Source: Hyphomicrobiales bacterium (GTDB taxonomy: Bacteria > Pseudomonadota > Alphaproteobacteria > Rhizobiales > Rhizobiaceae). Taken from it: DNA of 64,000 nucleotides. The notes beneath the pieces were generated by a model. That model had not been told where the DNA came from and searched no databases. It was given only the letters and a program-made list of their open reading frames with translations. Positions 18,493-27,849 of this stretch are shown in pieces. Each line of letters begins with the position of its first letter. Within the stretch, counting starts at the first letter, position 1. The DNA lies in NCBI GenBank assembly GCA_900465685.1, contig UEGR01000025.1:42184-106183 (forward strand). Direction: 5' to 3'. Both the position numbers and the translations under genes were made by a program.

Positions 18493-19056
18493 ATGGCAAC
18501 GACGAACAAAGATTTCGACAATCCGGTGTTACCGACAGAGCTGACATCCAAGTGGGGCTGGTTCGTTGCGCTCGGCGTGGCGCTTCTCATTCTGGGCGGC
18601 ATCGCCTTCGGTAATCTGGTGCTGGCCACGGTCGTTTCGGTCTACTATGTCGGCATGATGATGCTGATCGCCGGCGTGATCGAAATCATCCATGCTTTCG
18701 GCGTGAAGACCTGGGGCCGGTTTTTCTTCTGGCTCTTGAGCGGCCTGCTTTATGCGGCAGCGGGTGTCATCACCTTCATCAACCCCATATTGGCGGCAGG
18801 CATTCTGACATTCCTGCTGGCGGCAGCCCTTCTCGGCTCCGGCCTTTTCCGCGTCTGGATGGGCTTCAAGTCGAAACCGGCATCCGGCTGGGGCTGGATC
18901 GTGGCCGGTGGTGTCATCACAGCGCTGCTCGGCCTTATCATCGCCATTCAATGGCCGGTCAACAGCCTGTTCATCCTCGGCCTTTTCCTGGCTATCGATC
19001 TGATTTTCCAGGGCTGGACTTACATCGCCTTCGGTCTTGGCATCAAAAGCCGGTAA
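18493..19056 (+). CDS. HdeD-family membrane protein
   Basis: Six-helix inner-membrane protein of 187 residues of the HdeD/DUF308 family, linked to acid resistance in enterobacteria; its role here is unknown. The two three-helix halves look like an internal duplication, each beginning GWGW or WGWF followed by a small-residue-rich helix. The ATG at 18493 has GAGGG seven bases upstream and was preferred to 18424. A terminator follows closely. Confidence 0.85.
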   Translation: MATTNKDFDNPVLPTELTSKWGWFVALGVALLILGGIAFGNLVLATVVSVYYVGMMMLIAGVIEIIHAFGVKTWGRFFFWLLSGLLYAAAGVITFINPILAAGILTFLLAAALLGSGLFRVWMGFKSKPASGWGWIVAGGVITALLGLIIAIQWPVNSLFILGLFLAIDLIFQGWTYIAFGLGIKSR

Positions 19057-19074
19057 AATCCTGATCATTTCTAT

Positions 19075-19103
19075 AAAAGCGGCGTGTTCAGTGCCGCTTT
19101 TTC
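19075..19103 (+). terminator. Terminator after the HdeD-family gene
   Basis: AAAAGCGGC (19075-19083) pairs with GCCGCTTTT (19093-19101), with a T-rich end. Confidence 0.85.
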
Positions 19104-19226
19104 AATTCTAGCCCTATGCGGGACACGGCGCTTGTTGAGATTCTGCCCAATGACTGCTAGATGCAGCGCAACATCTTTGCGGCGCATATTTGCGCGGTCC
19201 AACATTTCGCCATCACGAGTTTCTTC

Positions 19227-20804
19227 ATGCCTGCTGACAATCCCGTTTCCAAGCGCCGCACATTCGCGATTATCGCGCACCCGGACGCCGGTAAGACCAC
19301 GCTGACCGAAAAGCTGCTGCTGTTTGGCGGCGCCATCCAGCTTGCCGGTGAAGTGAAGGCCAAGAAGGATCGCATTCAGACCCGTTCGGACTGGATGAAC
19401 ATCGAACGCGACCGCGGTATCTCGGTCGTGACCTCGGTGATGACCTTCGAATACAAGGACTGCATCTTCAACCTGCTCGATACGCCGGGCCACGAAGACT
19501 TCGCAGACGACACCTACCGCACGCTGACCGCAGTCGACAGCGCCGTCATGGTCATCGACGCCGCAAAGGGTATCGAGCCACGCACGCTGAAGCTGTTCGA
19601 AGTCTGCCGCATGCGCGACATTCCAATCGTCACCTTCGTCAACAAGATGGACCGCGAAGCGCGCGATCCGCTCGAAATCCTCGACGAAATCGAAGAAAAG
19701 CTGGCGCTCGATACGGCCCCTATCACCTGGCCTATCGGCTCCGGCAAGAGCTTTGCAGGCACGTTCGACCTGCATAACAATACAATGCGCCGTCAGGACA
19801 ATGAAGAGCAGCCGACCAAGGTCAGCGGCCCGGAAGAAGCCGCCGCATTGCTGCCTGAAAACGAGCGTGAAGCCTGGCTGGAAAATACGGAACTGGCGCG
19901 CGGCGTCTGCCGTCCGTTTGACCTTGCTTCCTTCCGCGAAGGCCATATGACGCCGGTCTATTTCGGTTCGGCGCTGAAGAATTACGGCGTGCGCGACCTG
20001 ATCGAAGCCTTCTGCGATTTCGGCCCCTCGCCGCGCGACCAGCAGGCCGACACACGCATGGTCGGTTCAACCGAAGACAAGATGACCGGCTTCGTGTTCA
20101 AGATTCAGGCCAATATGGACCCGAACCACCGCGACCGCATCGCCTTCCTGCGCGTTTGCTCGGGCAAGCTGTCACGCGGCATGAAAGCCAAGCTGGTGCG
20201 CACCGGCAAACCGATGAGCCTGTCTGCGCCGCAATTCTTCTTTGCGCGTTCACGCCAGATCGCCGACGAAGCCTTTGCTGGCGACGTGGTCGGCATCCCG
20301 AACCACGGCACGCTGCGCATCGGCGACACGCTGACCGAGGGCGAGGATATCCTGTTCCGTGGCGTGCCGAACTTCGCGCCGGAAATTCTGCGCCGCGTGC
20401 GTCTTGACGATGCAATGAAGGCCAAGAAGCTGCGCGAAGCGCTGCAACAGATGGCCGAAGAAGGCGTCGTGCAGCTGTTTGTGCCCGATGATGGTTCTCC
20501 GGCTATTGTCGGTGTCGTTGGTGCGCTCCAGATCGACGTTCTGACCGAGCGTCTGAAAGTGGAATATTCGCTGCCGGTCGGCTTTGAAATGTCGCGCTTC
20601 TCGGTCTGCCGGTGGATTACGGCAGATGATCCGGCTGAACTCGACCGCTTCATCGCATCTCATCGCGCTGACATTGCGCATGACCTCGACAATGATCCGG
20701 TGTTCCTGGCGCAAAACGGCTTTTCGCTCAATTACGAAGCCGAGCGCTGGAAGAACATCCGCTTTGCAACCATCAAGGACTATCAGGTCCGCGACAAGGC
20801 ATGA
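19227..20804 (+). CDS. prfC: Peptide chain release factor 3
   Basis: Translational GTPase that recycles class I release factors from the ribosome. It has G1 AHPDAGKTTLTE near residues 18-29, the effector-region RGISVVTS near 68, DTPGHEDFADD near 91 and NKMDREARDPLE near 145, followed by domains II and III. 525 residues, the expected length. The ATG at 19227 is preferred over 19161 because RF3 normally begins shortly before RRTFAIIAHPD. The next gene starts 14 bp after the stop and is likely co-transcribed. Confidence 0.95.
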   Translation: MPADNPVSKRRTFAIIAHPDAGKTTLTEKLLLFGGAIQLAGEVKAKKDRIQTRSDWMNIERDRGISVVTSVMTFEYKDCIFNLLDTPGHEDFADDTYRTLTAVDSAVMVIDAAKGIEPRTLKLFEVCRMRDIPIVTFVNKMDREARDPLEILDEIEEKLALDTAPITWPIGSGKSFAGTFDLHNNTMRRQDNEEQPTKVSGPEEAAALLPENEREAWLENTELARGVCRPFDLASFREGHMTPVYFGSALKNYGVRDLIEAFCDFGPSPRDQQADTRMVGSTEDKMTGFVFKIQANMDPNHRDRIAFLRVCSGKLSRGMKAKLVRTGKPMSLSAPQFFFARSRQIADEAFAGDVVGIPNHGTLRIGDTLTEGEDILFRGVPNFAPEILRRVRLDDAMKAKKLREALQQMAEEGVVQLFVPDDGSPAIVGVVGALQIDVLTERLKVEYSLPVGFEMSRFSVCRWITADDPAELDRFIASHRADIAHDLDNDPVFLAQNGFSLNYEAERWKNIRFATIKDYQVRDKA

Positions 20805-20818
20805 TGCGGTAAGGTGCT

Positions 20819-21619
20819 ATGACCGATCCTGTTCTGGCTGCTCTAAACCTGCCCGATGCACTGCTGCATCGGCTTGCCGGTTATAGCAGCCAGCAGGACG
20901 AGCTTGGCCGTTCGACTGCCAATGTTCTGCTGCTCGATCATGATGCGCACGAACCGCTTGTTCTGAAAATCGAACCGGCAAGCACGGTCAGCGAACTGGC
21001 CGATGAGCGCGCCCGGCTTGAATGGCTTTCCGCACAGGGTCTGCCCTGCCCCAGGGTTGTCGCTTTTGAGACGATGGCCGACCGCCATTTTCTCCTGATG
21101 ACGCGCCTTGCCGGGTCCGACCTCGCGTCATCTGTCGGCACTCTTACGCCTGACCGGATCGTCGCCATTCTCGCCACAGCCTTGAAGGCGCTGCACAGCG
21201 TCGACCCCACGGCCTGCCCTTTCGACCACCGGCTGGCGCACCGCATTGAACATGCCCGCAAGCGCGTGGAAGCAGGTGCGGTCGATGAAGATGATTTCGA
21301 TGATGAGCGCGAAGGCCGCAGCGCCGAAGATTTGTTCTCCGAACTATGCCGCCTGAAACCGTCGCGGGAAGATGTTGTCGTTACCCATGGCGATGCCTGC
21401 CTGCCAAATTTCATGGCAAGCGACGGCACTTTCACCGGCTTTATCGACTGCGGCAGGCTCGGCCTTGCAGACCGCCATCAGGATCTGGGACTCGCCTGCT
21501 GGAGCATCCGCTACAATCTCGGCGACGAGTGGGTTAAACCTTTCCTCGACCTCTATGGCGCAACGGCCATCGACGACGCCAAGATCACCTATTACCGCCT
21601 GCTGGACGAGTTCTTCTAA
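20819..21619 (+). CDS. APH(3')-II-like aminoglycoside O-phosphotransferase
   Basis: Predicted to transfer ATP phosphate to the 3'-hydroxyl of kanamycin/neomycin-class aminoglycosides. All 266 residues align by eye with the APH(3')-II group: [13 protein letters not shown] (about 63-75), [17 protein letters not shown] (about 126-142), the catalytic loop [13 protein letters not shown] (about 186-198), metal-binding [13 protein letters not shown] (about 206-218) and the terminal YRLLDEFF. Length matches NptII (264). TAAGGTG precedes the ATG. It lies 14 bp behind prfC with chromosome-like codon use and no mobile element nearby, so it appears intrinsic. Actual resistance is not shown by sequence. 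Confidence 0.9.
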   Translation: MTDPVLAALNLPDALLHRLAGYSSQQDELGRSTANVLLLDHDAHEPLVLKIEPASTVSELADERARLEWLSAQGLPCPRVVAFETMADRHFLLMTRLAGSDLASSVGTLTPDRIVAILATALKALHSVDPTACPFDHRLAHRIEHARKRVEAGAVDEDDFDDEREGRSAEDLFSELCRLKPSREDVVVTHGDACLPNFMASDGTFTGFIDCGRLGLADRHQDLGLACWSIRYNLGDEWVKPFLDLYGATAIDDAKITYYRLLDEFF

Positions 21620-21639
21620 ATCTCCCCGCAGCCAATGCG

Positions 21640-23034
21640 TCAGCGCTTCGCGTCGATCAGCCGTTCAGCAATTTTCGCAGCCAGTTTTTCGGCGACTTCG
21701 CCTTTGCTCATTTCCGGCCATTCCTCAATGCCGGAGCGGCTTAAAATCCGCACGCGGTTGTGGTCGCCGCCCATGACGCTGCTGCCATCCGCGCCATAGG
21801 AAACATCGTTGGCGACGATCCAGTCCGCGCCCTTTTTCTCAAGCTTGGCTCTCGCATTGTCGGCCACATCCTGCGTTTCAGCGGCAAAGCCGACCACGAG
21901 ACCAGGGCGCCTGTCGCTATGGCCGACACCGGCCAGAATGTCGGGGTTCTCGACCATGGCCAGCGTTGGAGCGCCTTCTCCCGGCTTCTTCTTGATCTTC
22001 TGTCCGGCTTCATTGGCCGTGCGCCAGTCGGCAACAGCTGCGACCATGATCGCCGCATCGGCGGGCAAATGTCGCTCCACGGCAGCCTGCATTTCCCGCG
22101 CCGTCTCGACATGAATGACATCGACGCCTTCGGGATCGGCAAGAGTGACCGGGCCGGACACCAGATGCACCGTTGCGCCCAGTCGCGCCAGTGCAGCTGC
22201 GATAGCGTGGCCCTGCTTGCCCGACGAGCGGTTGGCGATGTAGCGCACCGGGTCAATCGGCTCATGCGTCGGCCCGGACGTCATGACGATGGATTTTCCA
22301 GCCAGCGGCAGTGCGCGCGGAGACAACAGAGTTTCCACTGCCGCCACGATGGCCAGAGGCTCGCTCATCCGGCCCGTTCCCGCTTCGCCGCTTTCCGCCA
22401 TTTCGCCCTTCTCGGGGCCGATGAAATGCACGCCGTCATTTTCCAGTGTCAGACGGTTGCGTCGGGTTGCCGGATTGTCCCACATGGCCGGGTTCATGGC
22501 AGGCGCAATCAGAACCGGGACCTTGCGCGCCAGCAGAACGGCGCTGGCCAGATCGTCAGCCAGGCCATTGGCCATCTTGGCCATCAGATCGGCGGTCACA
22601 GGCGCAACGACGATCAGATCGGCATCGCGCGCCAGCCTTATATGCCCGACATCCTGCTCATCCTCTCGCGAGAACAAATCAGTGAAAACATGATCGGCGG
22701 AAACCGCACCGATGGTCAGCGGCGTCACGAATTGCTGGGCGGCAGCCGTCATCAACGGGCGAACCTGTGCGCCACGCTCGCGCAATCGGCGGATCAGATC
22801 GGGCGTCTTATAAGCGGCAATACCGCCACCGATGATGAGCAGAACGCGCTTGCCCGCGAGTGACGCACCAGCCTTGCTCTGAACAGCAGGCGCAGGCATA
22901 ACCTGCGCAGTTTCTTCCAGCCCGGTCAGAAGAAGCCGTGCTTCCTCTTCCATGGAACGCCCGTTGCGCGCAGCACGCATACGCAGCTTTTCCTTGGCGG
23001 CATCGTCGAGATTACGGATAGTGATACTGGCCAT
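21640..23034 (-). CDS. coaBC: CoaBC with N-terminal ribbon-helix-helix domain
   Basis: Bifunctional coenzyme A enzyme: joins cysteine to 4'-phosphopantothenate (CoaB) and decarboxylates the product (CoaC, FMN). CoaC starts near residue 60 with GKRVLLIIGGGIAAYKTPDL and has the active-site region VGHIRLARDADL and substrate motif APAMNPAMW; CoaB begins near 240 with VMTSGPTHEPIDPVRYI. At 464 residues it exceeds the usual 400-410. The extra N-terminus (1-45, MASITIRNLDDAAKEKLRMR onwards) matches FitA-type ribbon-helix-helix DNA-binding domains, including the GRSMEEEARLLL helix. The ATG at 23034 is followed by this domain in frame; palindromes sit just upstream. Confidence 0.93.
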   Translation of the reverse strand: MASITIRNLDDAAKEKLRMRAARNGRSMEEEARLLLTGLEETAQVMPAPAVQSKAGASLAGKRVLLIIGGGIAAYKTPDLIRRLRERGAQVRPLMTAAAQQFVTPLTIGAVSADHVFTDLFSREDEQDVGHIRLARDADLIVVAPVTADLMAKMANGLADDLASAVLLARKVPVLIAPAMNPAMWDNPATRRNRLTLENDGVHFIGPEKGEMAESGEAGTGRMSEPLAIVAAVETLLSPRALPLAGKSIVMTSGPTHEPIDPVRYIANRSSGKQGHAIAAALARLGATVHLVSGPVTLADPEGVDVIHVETAREMQAAVERHLPADAAIMVAAVADWRTANEAGQKIKKKPGEGAPTLAMVENPDILAGVGHSDRRPGLVVGFAAETQDVADNARAKLEKKGADWIVANDVSYGADGSSVMGGDHNRVRILSRSGIEEWPEMSKGEVAEKLAAKIAERLIDAKR

Positions 23035-23050
23035 TTGATTGCACCGGCTT

Positions 23051-23105
23051 ATTGCAAGTGCAATCAATGAAATCACATTTAACGTGTTATGTCACATTAA
23101 ATGTG
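23051..23105. promoter_or_regulatory. Promoter region of coaBC with two palindromes
   Basis: ATTGCA-AG-TGCAAT (23051-23064) is a perfect inverted repeat, with a further ATTGCA at 23039-23044. CACATTTAA (23074-23082) and TTAAATGTG (23097-23105) form a second, wider inverted repeat. Both fit in the 74 bp between coaBC and ubiB. They are candidate operators for a ribbon-helix-helix protein, possibly CoaBC itself; binding is inference. Confidence 0.5.
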
Positions 23106-23108
23106 TGT

Positions 23109-24692
23109 TTATAGCAAGATATAGAGCTTAATCGCTATCGCAGCCAGCGCAATTGCAATCACCACCTGTGCGATGCGACCCCAGCGCGAATGCTTGGCTT
23201 CGGCGCGACCGATGGCCTCCGCCGTCGCTGCATCGAAACGCAAGCCATTGGCAGCCATATCATCCAGCGCAACCGAAACGCGTTCAACACGCGCCACCAG
23301 TTCCGGGGTCTTGCGGGTGAAATGCAGCAGCGCATAGGCGCTATCCTTGGCGTCGAGCAGCATGCCCTGCGGGCCGAGATTCTTGCGGATCCAGTCGCCG
23401 ACAACCGGCTCCGCTGCTTTCCACATATTGAAATGCGGATCGAGCGTGCGCGACACGCCCTCAACGACAACCATGGTTTTCTGGAGCATCAGGAGTTCCG
23501 GCCGGGTCTCCATGTCGAAAAGCTCGGTCACTTCGAACAGCAGCGTCAGCAGCTTGGCCATGGAAATGGTTTCTGCTGGCTGGCCGTGGATCGGCTCACC
23601 AATGGCACGGATGGCCTGCGCAAAGCTTGCCACGTCATGCGTGTGCGGCACGTAGCCTGCTTCGAAATGCACCTCGGCCACGCGCATATAATCGCGCGTG
23701 ATGAAGCCATAGAGAATTTCTGCCAGGAAGCGCCGCTGCTGCTTGTTGAGCCGTCCGGTGATGCCGAAATCGACCGCAACGATGATACCCTGCGGATCGA
23801 CGAACAGATTGCCCGGATGCATGTCGGCATGGAAAAAGCCGTCGCGCAGCGTGTGGCGCAGGAAAGACTGGATCAGCGTTTCGGCAAGCTTCTTCAGATC
23901 GAAGCCCGCCGCAGCCAGAGCCGAAACATCTGACATCTTGGTGCCATCGATCCATTCCAGCGTCAGCACATCGCGACCGGTGCGTTCCCAATCTACCTGC
24001 GGAACGCGGAAACCTTCATCGCCCTTGATGTTTTCGGCAATCTCGGAAAGCGCTGCCGCTTCCAGTCGCAGATCCATCTCGATGCGGGTGGTCTGTTGCA
24101 GCGTTTCGACAACCTGAACCGGACGCAGGCGGCGCGTGAAGGGCACATGGCGCTCCTGAATGCGCGCAACCATGTAGAAACCTTCAAGATCGCGAGCAAA
24201 ACGCTGGCGAACGCCGGGACGGATCACCTTGACCGCAACCTTCGTCGGCTTGCCGTCCTTCATGACTTCCGCCGGATGCACCTGCGCCATCGACGCCGCC
24301 GCTATCGGCGCATCGAACTGCAGGTAAAGATCATCGATCTTGCGACCAAGCGACCCTTCGATACCCGCAACCGCATCAGCCTGCGGAAAATAGTCGAGAC
24401 GATCCTGCAAAAGCTCCAGATCGGCAGCCACATCGCGCCCGACAATATCCGGACGGGTCGCCAGAAACTGGCCAAGCTTCACATAGGATGGGCCAAGCTT
24501 GTTCATCGCCCGGGACATGCGCTCTGAACGCTGCATGTGTCGCGCACGCGGACGCGCCAGCATGCCTGCAATCTTGTGACCGAAAGCCGGAAGACCGGAA
24601 AGCCCTTCTACGGGAAGCGCACTGATCACGCCTTCACGCGTCAAAATCCATCCGGCGCGCGCCAACCGGAAAGCGGCGGAAAGATTACTCAT
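23109..24692 (-). CDS. ubiB: Ubiquinone biosynthesis kinase-like protein UbiB
   Basis: Membrane-anchored ADCK/UbiB family ATPase needed for ubiquinone synthesis. The KxGQ motif NKLGPSYVKLGQFLATRPD is near residue 65, the alanine-rich loop AAASMAQVH near 130, HADMHPGNLFV near 287 and the metal-binding DFGITGRL near 306; two hydrophobic helices end the protein. 527 residues is typical. The ATG at 24692 is preferred over 24779. It lies 49 bp after ubiE on the same strand. Confidence 0.93.
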   Translation of the reverse strand: MSNLSAAFRLARAGWILTREGVISALPVEGLSGLPAFGHKIAGMLARPRARHMQRSERMSRAMNKLGPSYVKLGQFLATRPDIVGRDVAADLELLQDRLDYFPQADAVAGIEGSLGRKIDDLYLQFDAPIAAASMAQVHPAEVMKDGKPTKVAVKVIRPGVRQRFARDLEGFYMVARIQERHVPFTRRLRPVQVVETLQQTTRIEMDLRLEAAALSEIAENIKGDEGFRVPQVDWERTGRDVLTLEWIDGTKMSDVSALAAAGFDLKKLAETLIQSFLRHTLRDGFFHADMHPGNLFVDPQGIIVAVDFGITGRLNKQQRRFLAEILYGFITRDYMRVAEVHFEAGYVPHTHDVASFAQAIRAIGEPIHGQPAETISMAKLLTLLFEVTELFDMETRPELLMLQKTMVVVEGVSRTLDPHFNMWKAAEPVVGDWIRKNLGPQGMLLDAKDSAYALLHFTRKTPELVARVERVSVALDDMAANGLRFDAATAEAIGRAEAKHSRWGRIAQVVIAIALAAIAIKLYILL

Positions 24693-24741
24693 GCGATAGT
24701 GCCCGCCCCTGCATCCAAGCCCGAATTCATGACAGGCATGA

Positions 24742-25533
24742 TCAAAGCTTCCAGCCCGAATGAAGCGCCGCAATACCACCGGTGAAATTGCGATAGCTCA
24801 CACGCTCGAAACCGGCGGTTTCGATCATGGCGGCGAAATCCTGCTGCTTAGGGAATTTGCGGATCGATTCGACCAGATAGCTGTAGGAATCCGCATCACC
24901 GGTAATCATCTTGCCGATGCGCGGAATCGCCTGAAACGACCACTGGTCATAGACCTTATCGAGGATCGGCAGTTCGACCTCGGAAAATTCGAGGCACATG
25001 AACCGGCCGCCCGGCTTCAGCACGCGATAGGCTTCCGACAGGGCCTTGTCGATATGCGGCACATTGCGAATGCCAAAGGCAATCGTATAGGCGTCGAAAC
25101 TGTTATCCTCGAAGGGCAGTTCCTCGGCATTGGCTTCAACGAATTCGAGATTGTCGGCAAGGCCCTTCTTGATCGCACGCTCGCGACCGACACCCAGCAT
25201 CGAGCCGTTAATGTCGAGAATGGTCACATGCGCCTGACGGCCCGAAGCCTCGACAATGCGAAAGGCGATATCACCAGTACCGCCAGCCACATCGAGCGAT
25301 GTCCAGCCCGGGCGCTTCGATGGCGCGAGCCAGGCGATCATCGCATCTTTCCAGACGCGGTGCATGCCTGCCGACATGAGATCGTTCATCACGTCGTATT
25401 TGTTGGCGACCTTATGGAAAACGTCGTTGACCAGGGTCTGCTTATCGTTTTCGTCAACCGACTGGAAGCCGAATGAATGCTCCATGCCGCCTTTTGCGCC
25501 CACGCGGTCCGCATTGCCGTTCTGCTGGCTCAT
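24742..25533 (-). CDS. ubiE: Demethylmenaquinone/ubiquinone methyltransferase
   Basis: SAM-dependent C-methyltransferase of ubiquinone (and menaquinone) synthesis. SAM motif I is [14 protein letters not shown] near residues 80-93, and the UbiE signatures [18 protein letters not shown] (about 46-63) and [13 protein letters not shown] region near 180 are present. 263 residues is standard. First gene of the ubiE-ubiB-coaBC run, divergent from upp across a 249-bp spacer in which I see no distinct signal. Confidence 0.95.
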   Translation of the reverse strand: MSQQNGNADRVGAKGGMEHSFGFQSVDENDKQTLVNDVFHKVANKYDVMNDLMSAGMHRVWKDAMIAWLAPSKRPGWTSLDVAGGTGDIAFRIVEASGRQAHVTILDINGSMLGVGRERAIKKGLADNLEFVEANAEELPFEDNSFDAYTIAFGIRNVPHIDKALSEAYRVLKPGGRFMCLEFSEVELPILDKVYDQWSFQAIPRIGKMITGDADSYSYLVESIRKFPKQQDFAAMIETAGFERVSYRNFTGGIAALHSGWKL

Positions 25534-25782
25534 AGCTCATCCTGCTTTTGAATAGTCTGACGAAAACGATTTTCGGTTATGCATATAAAGCTTGTGCCGA
25601 ACGATACAAGCACAGACGTTTTATCACTACCCCTTTTGTGATCATGGCCCTTAAACGAGCTTGCACCGGCGTTGAAAAATGGCCAAAGAGACATAAAAGT
25701 GTGCGTGTGCGCTTGCCACGCGTTTTCTCCGGCGCAATCTGCCGCTAAAGTTCAAAACGATAACAAGAAAAGTGGAAAGATC

Positions 25783-26409
25783 ATGGGCGTTACAGTCGTC
25801 AGCCATCCGCTTGTCCAGCACAAGCTCACCCTCATGCGCAAGCGCGAGACTTCGACAGCCAGCTTCCGGCGGCTTCTCAAAGAAATTTCGCTGTTGCTTT
25901 GCTATGAAGTGACGCGCGATCTCGAACTCACCACCATGGAGATCGAGACCCCGCTTATGCCGATGGAAGCGCCGATCCTCGAAGGCAAGAAGCTGGTCTT
26001 CGCTTCGATCCTGCGCGCAGGCAACGGCCTTCTGGAAGGCATGCTCGATCTGGTGCCCGCAGCCCGCGTCGCCCATATCGGCCTCTATCGCGACCACGAC
26101 ACGCTGCAGCCGGTCGAATATTACTTCAAGGCGCCGGAAGACATCGTCAATCGCCTCATCATCGTGGTCGATCCGATGCTCGCCACCGCCAATTCGGCCA
26201 TTGCCGCCATCGACAAGCTGAAGGAACGCGGCGCGACCAATATCCGCTTCCTGTGCCTGCTGGCAGCGCCTGAAGGCATCGAGCGCTTCACCAAGGCGCA
26301 TCCGGATGTGGATGTTTACACCGCTTCCATCGACGAGCGCCTCGACGAAAAGGGCTATATCGTTCCAGGCCTCGGCGATGCGGGCGACCGCATGTACGGC
26401 ACGAAATAA
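25783..26409 (+). CDS. upp: Uracil phosphoribosyltransferase
   Basis: Salvages uracil to UMP with PRPP. The PRPP loop [13 protein letters not shown] is near residues 128-140 and the uracil-binding C-terminus [16 protein letters not shown] near 192-207. 208 residues is typical. The ATG at 25783 has GGAAAG upstream; the open frame before it lacks conservation. A composite palindromic repeat follows the stop. Confidence 0.95.
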   Translation: MGVTVVSHPLVQHKLTLMRKRETSTASFRRLLKEISLLLCYEVTRDLELTTMEIETPLMPMEAPILEGKKLVFASILRAGNGLLEGMLDLVPAARVAHIGLYRDHDTLQPVEYYFKAPEDIVNRLIIVVDPMLATANSAIAAIDKLKERGATNIRFLCLLAAPEGIERFTKAHPDVDVYTASIDERLDEKGYIVPGLGDAGDRMYGTK

Positions 26410-26411
26410 GC

Positions 26412-26517
26412 TAGAGCATTTTCAGCAAAAGTGCGTAGCGGTTTTGCGTAGGATAATGCGTAAAAACAAAAAGTTAGAGCGGTTCCACGATTCGTTTTAA
26501 CCGGAACCGCTCTAAAA
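26412..26517. repeat. Composite palindromic repeat after upp
   Basis: Module 1 (26412-26468) starts AGAGCATTTTCAGCAAAAGT and ends AATGCGTAAAAACAAAAAGT. Module 2 (26475-26517) is a palindrome with arms TAGAGCGGTTCC/GGAACCGCTCTA. Same two-module pattern as at 6546, 8293 and 11787. Confidence 0.85.
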
Positions 26518-26570
26518 CGTAACCAGACAGTAATCCGCGCCGGATACTCTGCCTTTAAAGCGGGGTAAGC

Positions 26571-27092
26571 ATGGCGCGGATTTTCTTTATTGTTCTGATA
26601 TTGGCGGGACTGGCCACGGCCTTTCCTGTTCTCTTCGAGAGATTCCAGTCGGCAACGGTCGAGCAAGCCGCGACGACAACGCCCTCCACGTCCTCCCCGC
26701 AAAACCCTTCCGCCTATAGCGGACGCAGCGCGCAGATTGCGCCCGACAGCCGCGGGCATTTCATCACCGATATCCGTTTCAACGGCCAGAATCTGCGCGG
26801 GCTGATTGACACCGGTGCAAGCTCGGTTGCCATCAATGCCAGCACCGCCCGGCGCATCGGCATTTCGCTGCGGCCCGACGATTTTCGTTATCGTGTTTCG
26901 ACAGCCAATGGCGAAACACCGGCAGCGCGCGCTGTGCTCAGCAGCGTGGAGATCGGGCGCATTCGCGTGGAAAATGTCGAGGCAATCGTGCTGCGCGATG
27001 AAGCGCTGTCCGACATCCTGCTCGGCATGACTTTTCTCAAGCGCCTGCGCCATTATGAAGTGGCAAACGGGGCGCTGATCCTAACGCAGTGA
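26571..27092 (+). CDS. Membrane-anchored retropepsin-like aspartic protease
   Basis: Clan AA aspartic protease family (TIGR02281 type). One N-terminal membrane segment (residues 3-20), a Ser/Thr/Pro linker, then the catalytic LIDTGASSVAIN near 79-90 and a conserved ILLGMTFLKRL near 148. Single-motif proteins of this type act as homodimers; substrates in bacteria are mostly unknown. 173 residues. It stands alone before slyX. Confidence 0.85.
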   Translation: MARIFFIVLILAGLATAFPVLFERFQSATVEQAATTTPSTSSPQNPSAYSGRSAQIAPDSRGHFITDIRFNGQNLRGLIDTGASSVAINASTARRIGISLRPDDFRYRVSTANGETPAARAVLSSVEIGRIRVENVEAIVLRDEALSDILLGMTFLKRLRHYEVANGALILTQ

Positions 27093-27147
27093 CATGTTTC
27101 TCTGCTAGGATGCATGCTTGAGATTCTTGACATGACGGAACCCAACC

Positions 27148-27354
27148 ATGACCGCGGACCAACGCCTGACCGAGCTCGAAATTCGCGTCGCCGAACAGGA
27201 AAAGACCATCGACGAATTATCGTCCGTGCTGGCCGAGCAATGGAAGCTCATCGATCAGCTTTCCAAGAAGCTCGGCGCGCTGACCGACCGTTTTCTGGAA
27301 CTGGAAGAACAGACCGCGCCCGATGTGCCGGTTACCAAACCTCCGCACTGGTAA
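27148..27354 (+). CDS. slyX: SlyX family protein
   Basis: Short coiled-coil protein of 68 residues; heptads run from about residue 5 to 55 (RLTELEIRVAEQEKTIDELS) and it ends with the typical PPHW. Function of SlyX is not established. It lies 4 bp before the GNAT gene, so the two are probably translated from one transcript. Confidence 0.85.
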   Translation: MTADQRLTELEIRVAEQEKTIDELSSVLAEQWKLIDQLSKKLGALTDRFLELEEQTAPDVPVTKPPHW

Positions 27355-27358
27355 AATA

Positions 27359-27820
27359 ATGCTGGAAATCATCGACCTAGCCGGCCGTCCCGACCTCATT
27401 CCTGCCTGCGCCACATGGAATTTTGGCGAATGGGGCGAATTTTGCGGCGGAACGCTGGAACAGACCGTCACAGACTTCCACAATCTCGTGCAGGCCAACG
27501 ATGGTCAGATTGCACGCATAGCGCTTTTTGATGGGGAACTGGCAGGAATTGCGCTTTTGATCGACAATGATCTGGAAACGCACCCACATCTGAAGCCATG
27601 GGTGGCCAGCGTGTTTGTTCTGCCGGACTATCGTGGCAGAGGCATCGCCAAGAGCCTTGTCGACGCCATCGAGAAGGCTGCCGCAGAACTTGGCTACGGC
27701 GAGGCTTATCTCTATACGGACAAGCCCGACCTCTACCGGCAGATCGGCTGGGTGGATTTCGAAAAGCTCGACGGCCACTATGCCGGCATGCTGATCATGA
27801 ATAAGAAAATCGCGCGATAA
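27359..27820 (+). CDS. GNAT family N-acetyltransferase
   Basis: Acetyl-CoA-dependent N-acetyltransferase fold. The acetyl-CoA loop VFVLPDYRGRGIAKSLVDAI spans about residues 83-102, with a late EAYLYTDKPDLYRQIGW region. 153 residues. Substrate unknown. The ATG at 27359 follows slyX by 4 bp. The stop codon lies in the loop of an intrinsic terminator. Confidence 0.85.
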   Translation: MLEIIDLAGRPDLIPACATWNFGEWGEFCGGTLEQTVTDFHNLVQANDGQIARIALFDGELAGIALLIDNDLETHPHLKPWVASVFVLPDYRGRGIAKSLVDAIEKAAAELGYGEAYLYTDKPDLYRQIGWVDFEKLDGHYAGMLIMNKKIAR

Positions 27821-27839
27821 TCCGCGCGATTCTTTTTTT
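27808..27839 (+). terminator. Terminator overlapping the GNAT gene end
   Basis: AATCGCGCG (27808-27816) pairs with CGCGCGATT (27823-27831), with seven T after it; the TAA stop is in the loop. Confidence 0.9.
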
Positions 27840-27849
27840 CGAGACGGTT

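Noticed and set aside
26306..26500. Out-of-frame coding continuation past upp
   Set aside because: It reads from within upp into the composite repeat; the upp stop at 26407-26409 is at the normal protein length.
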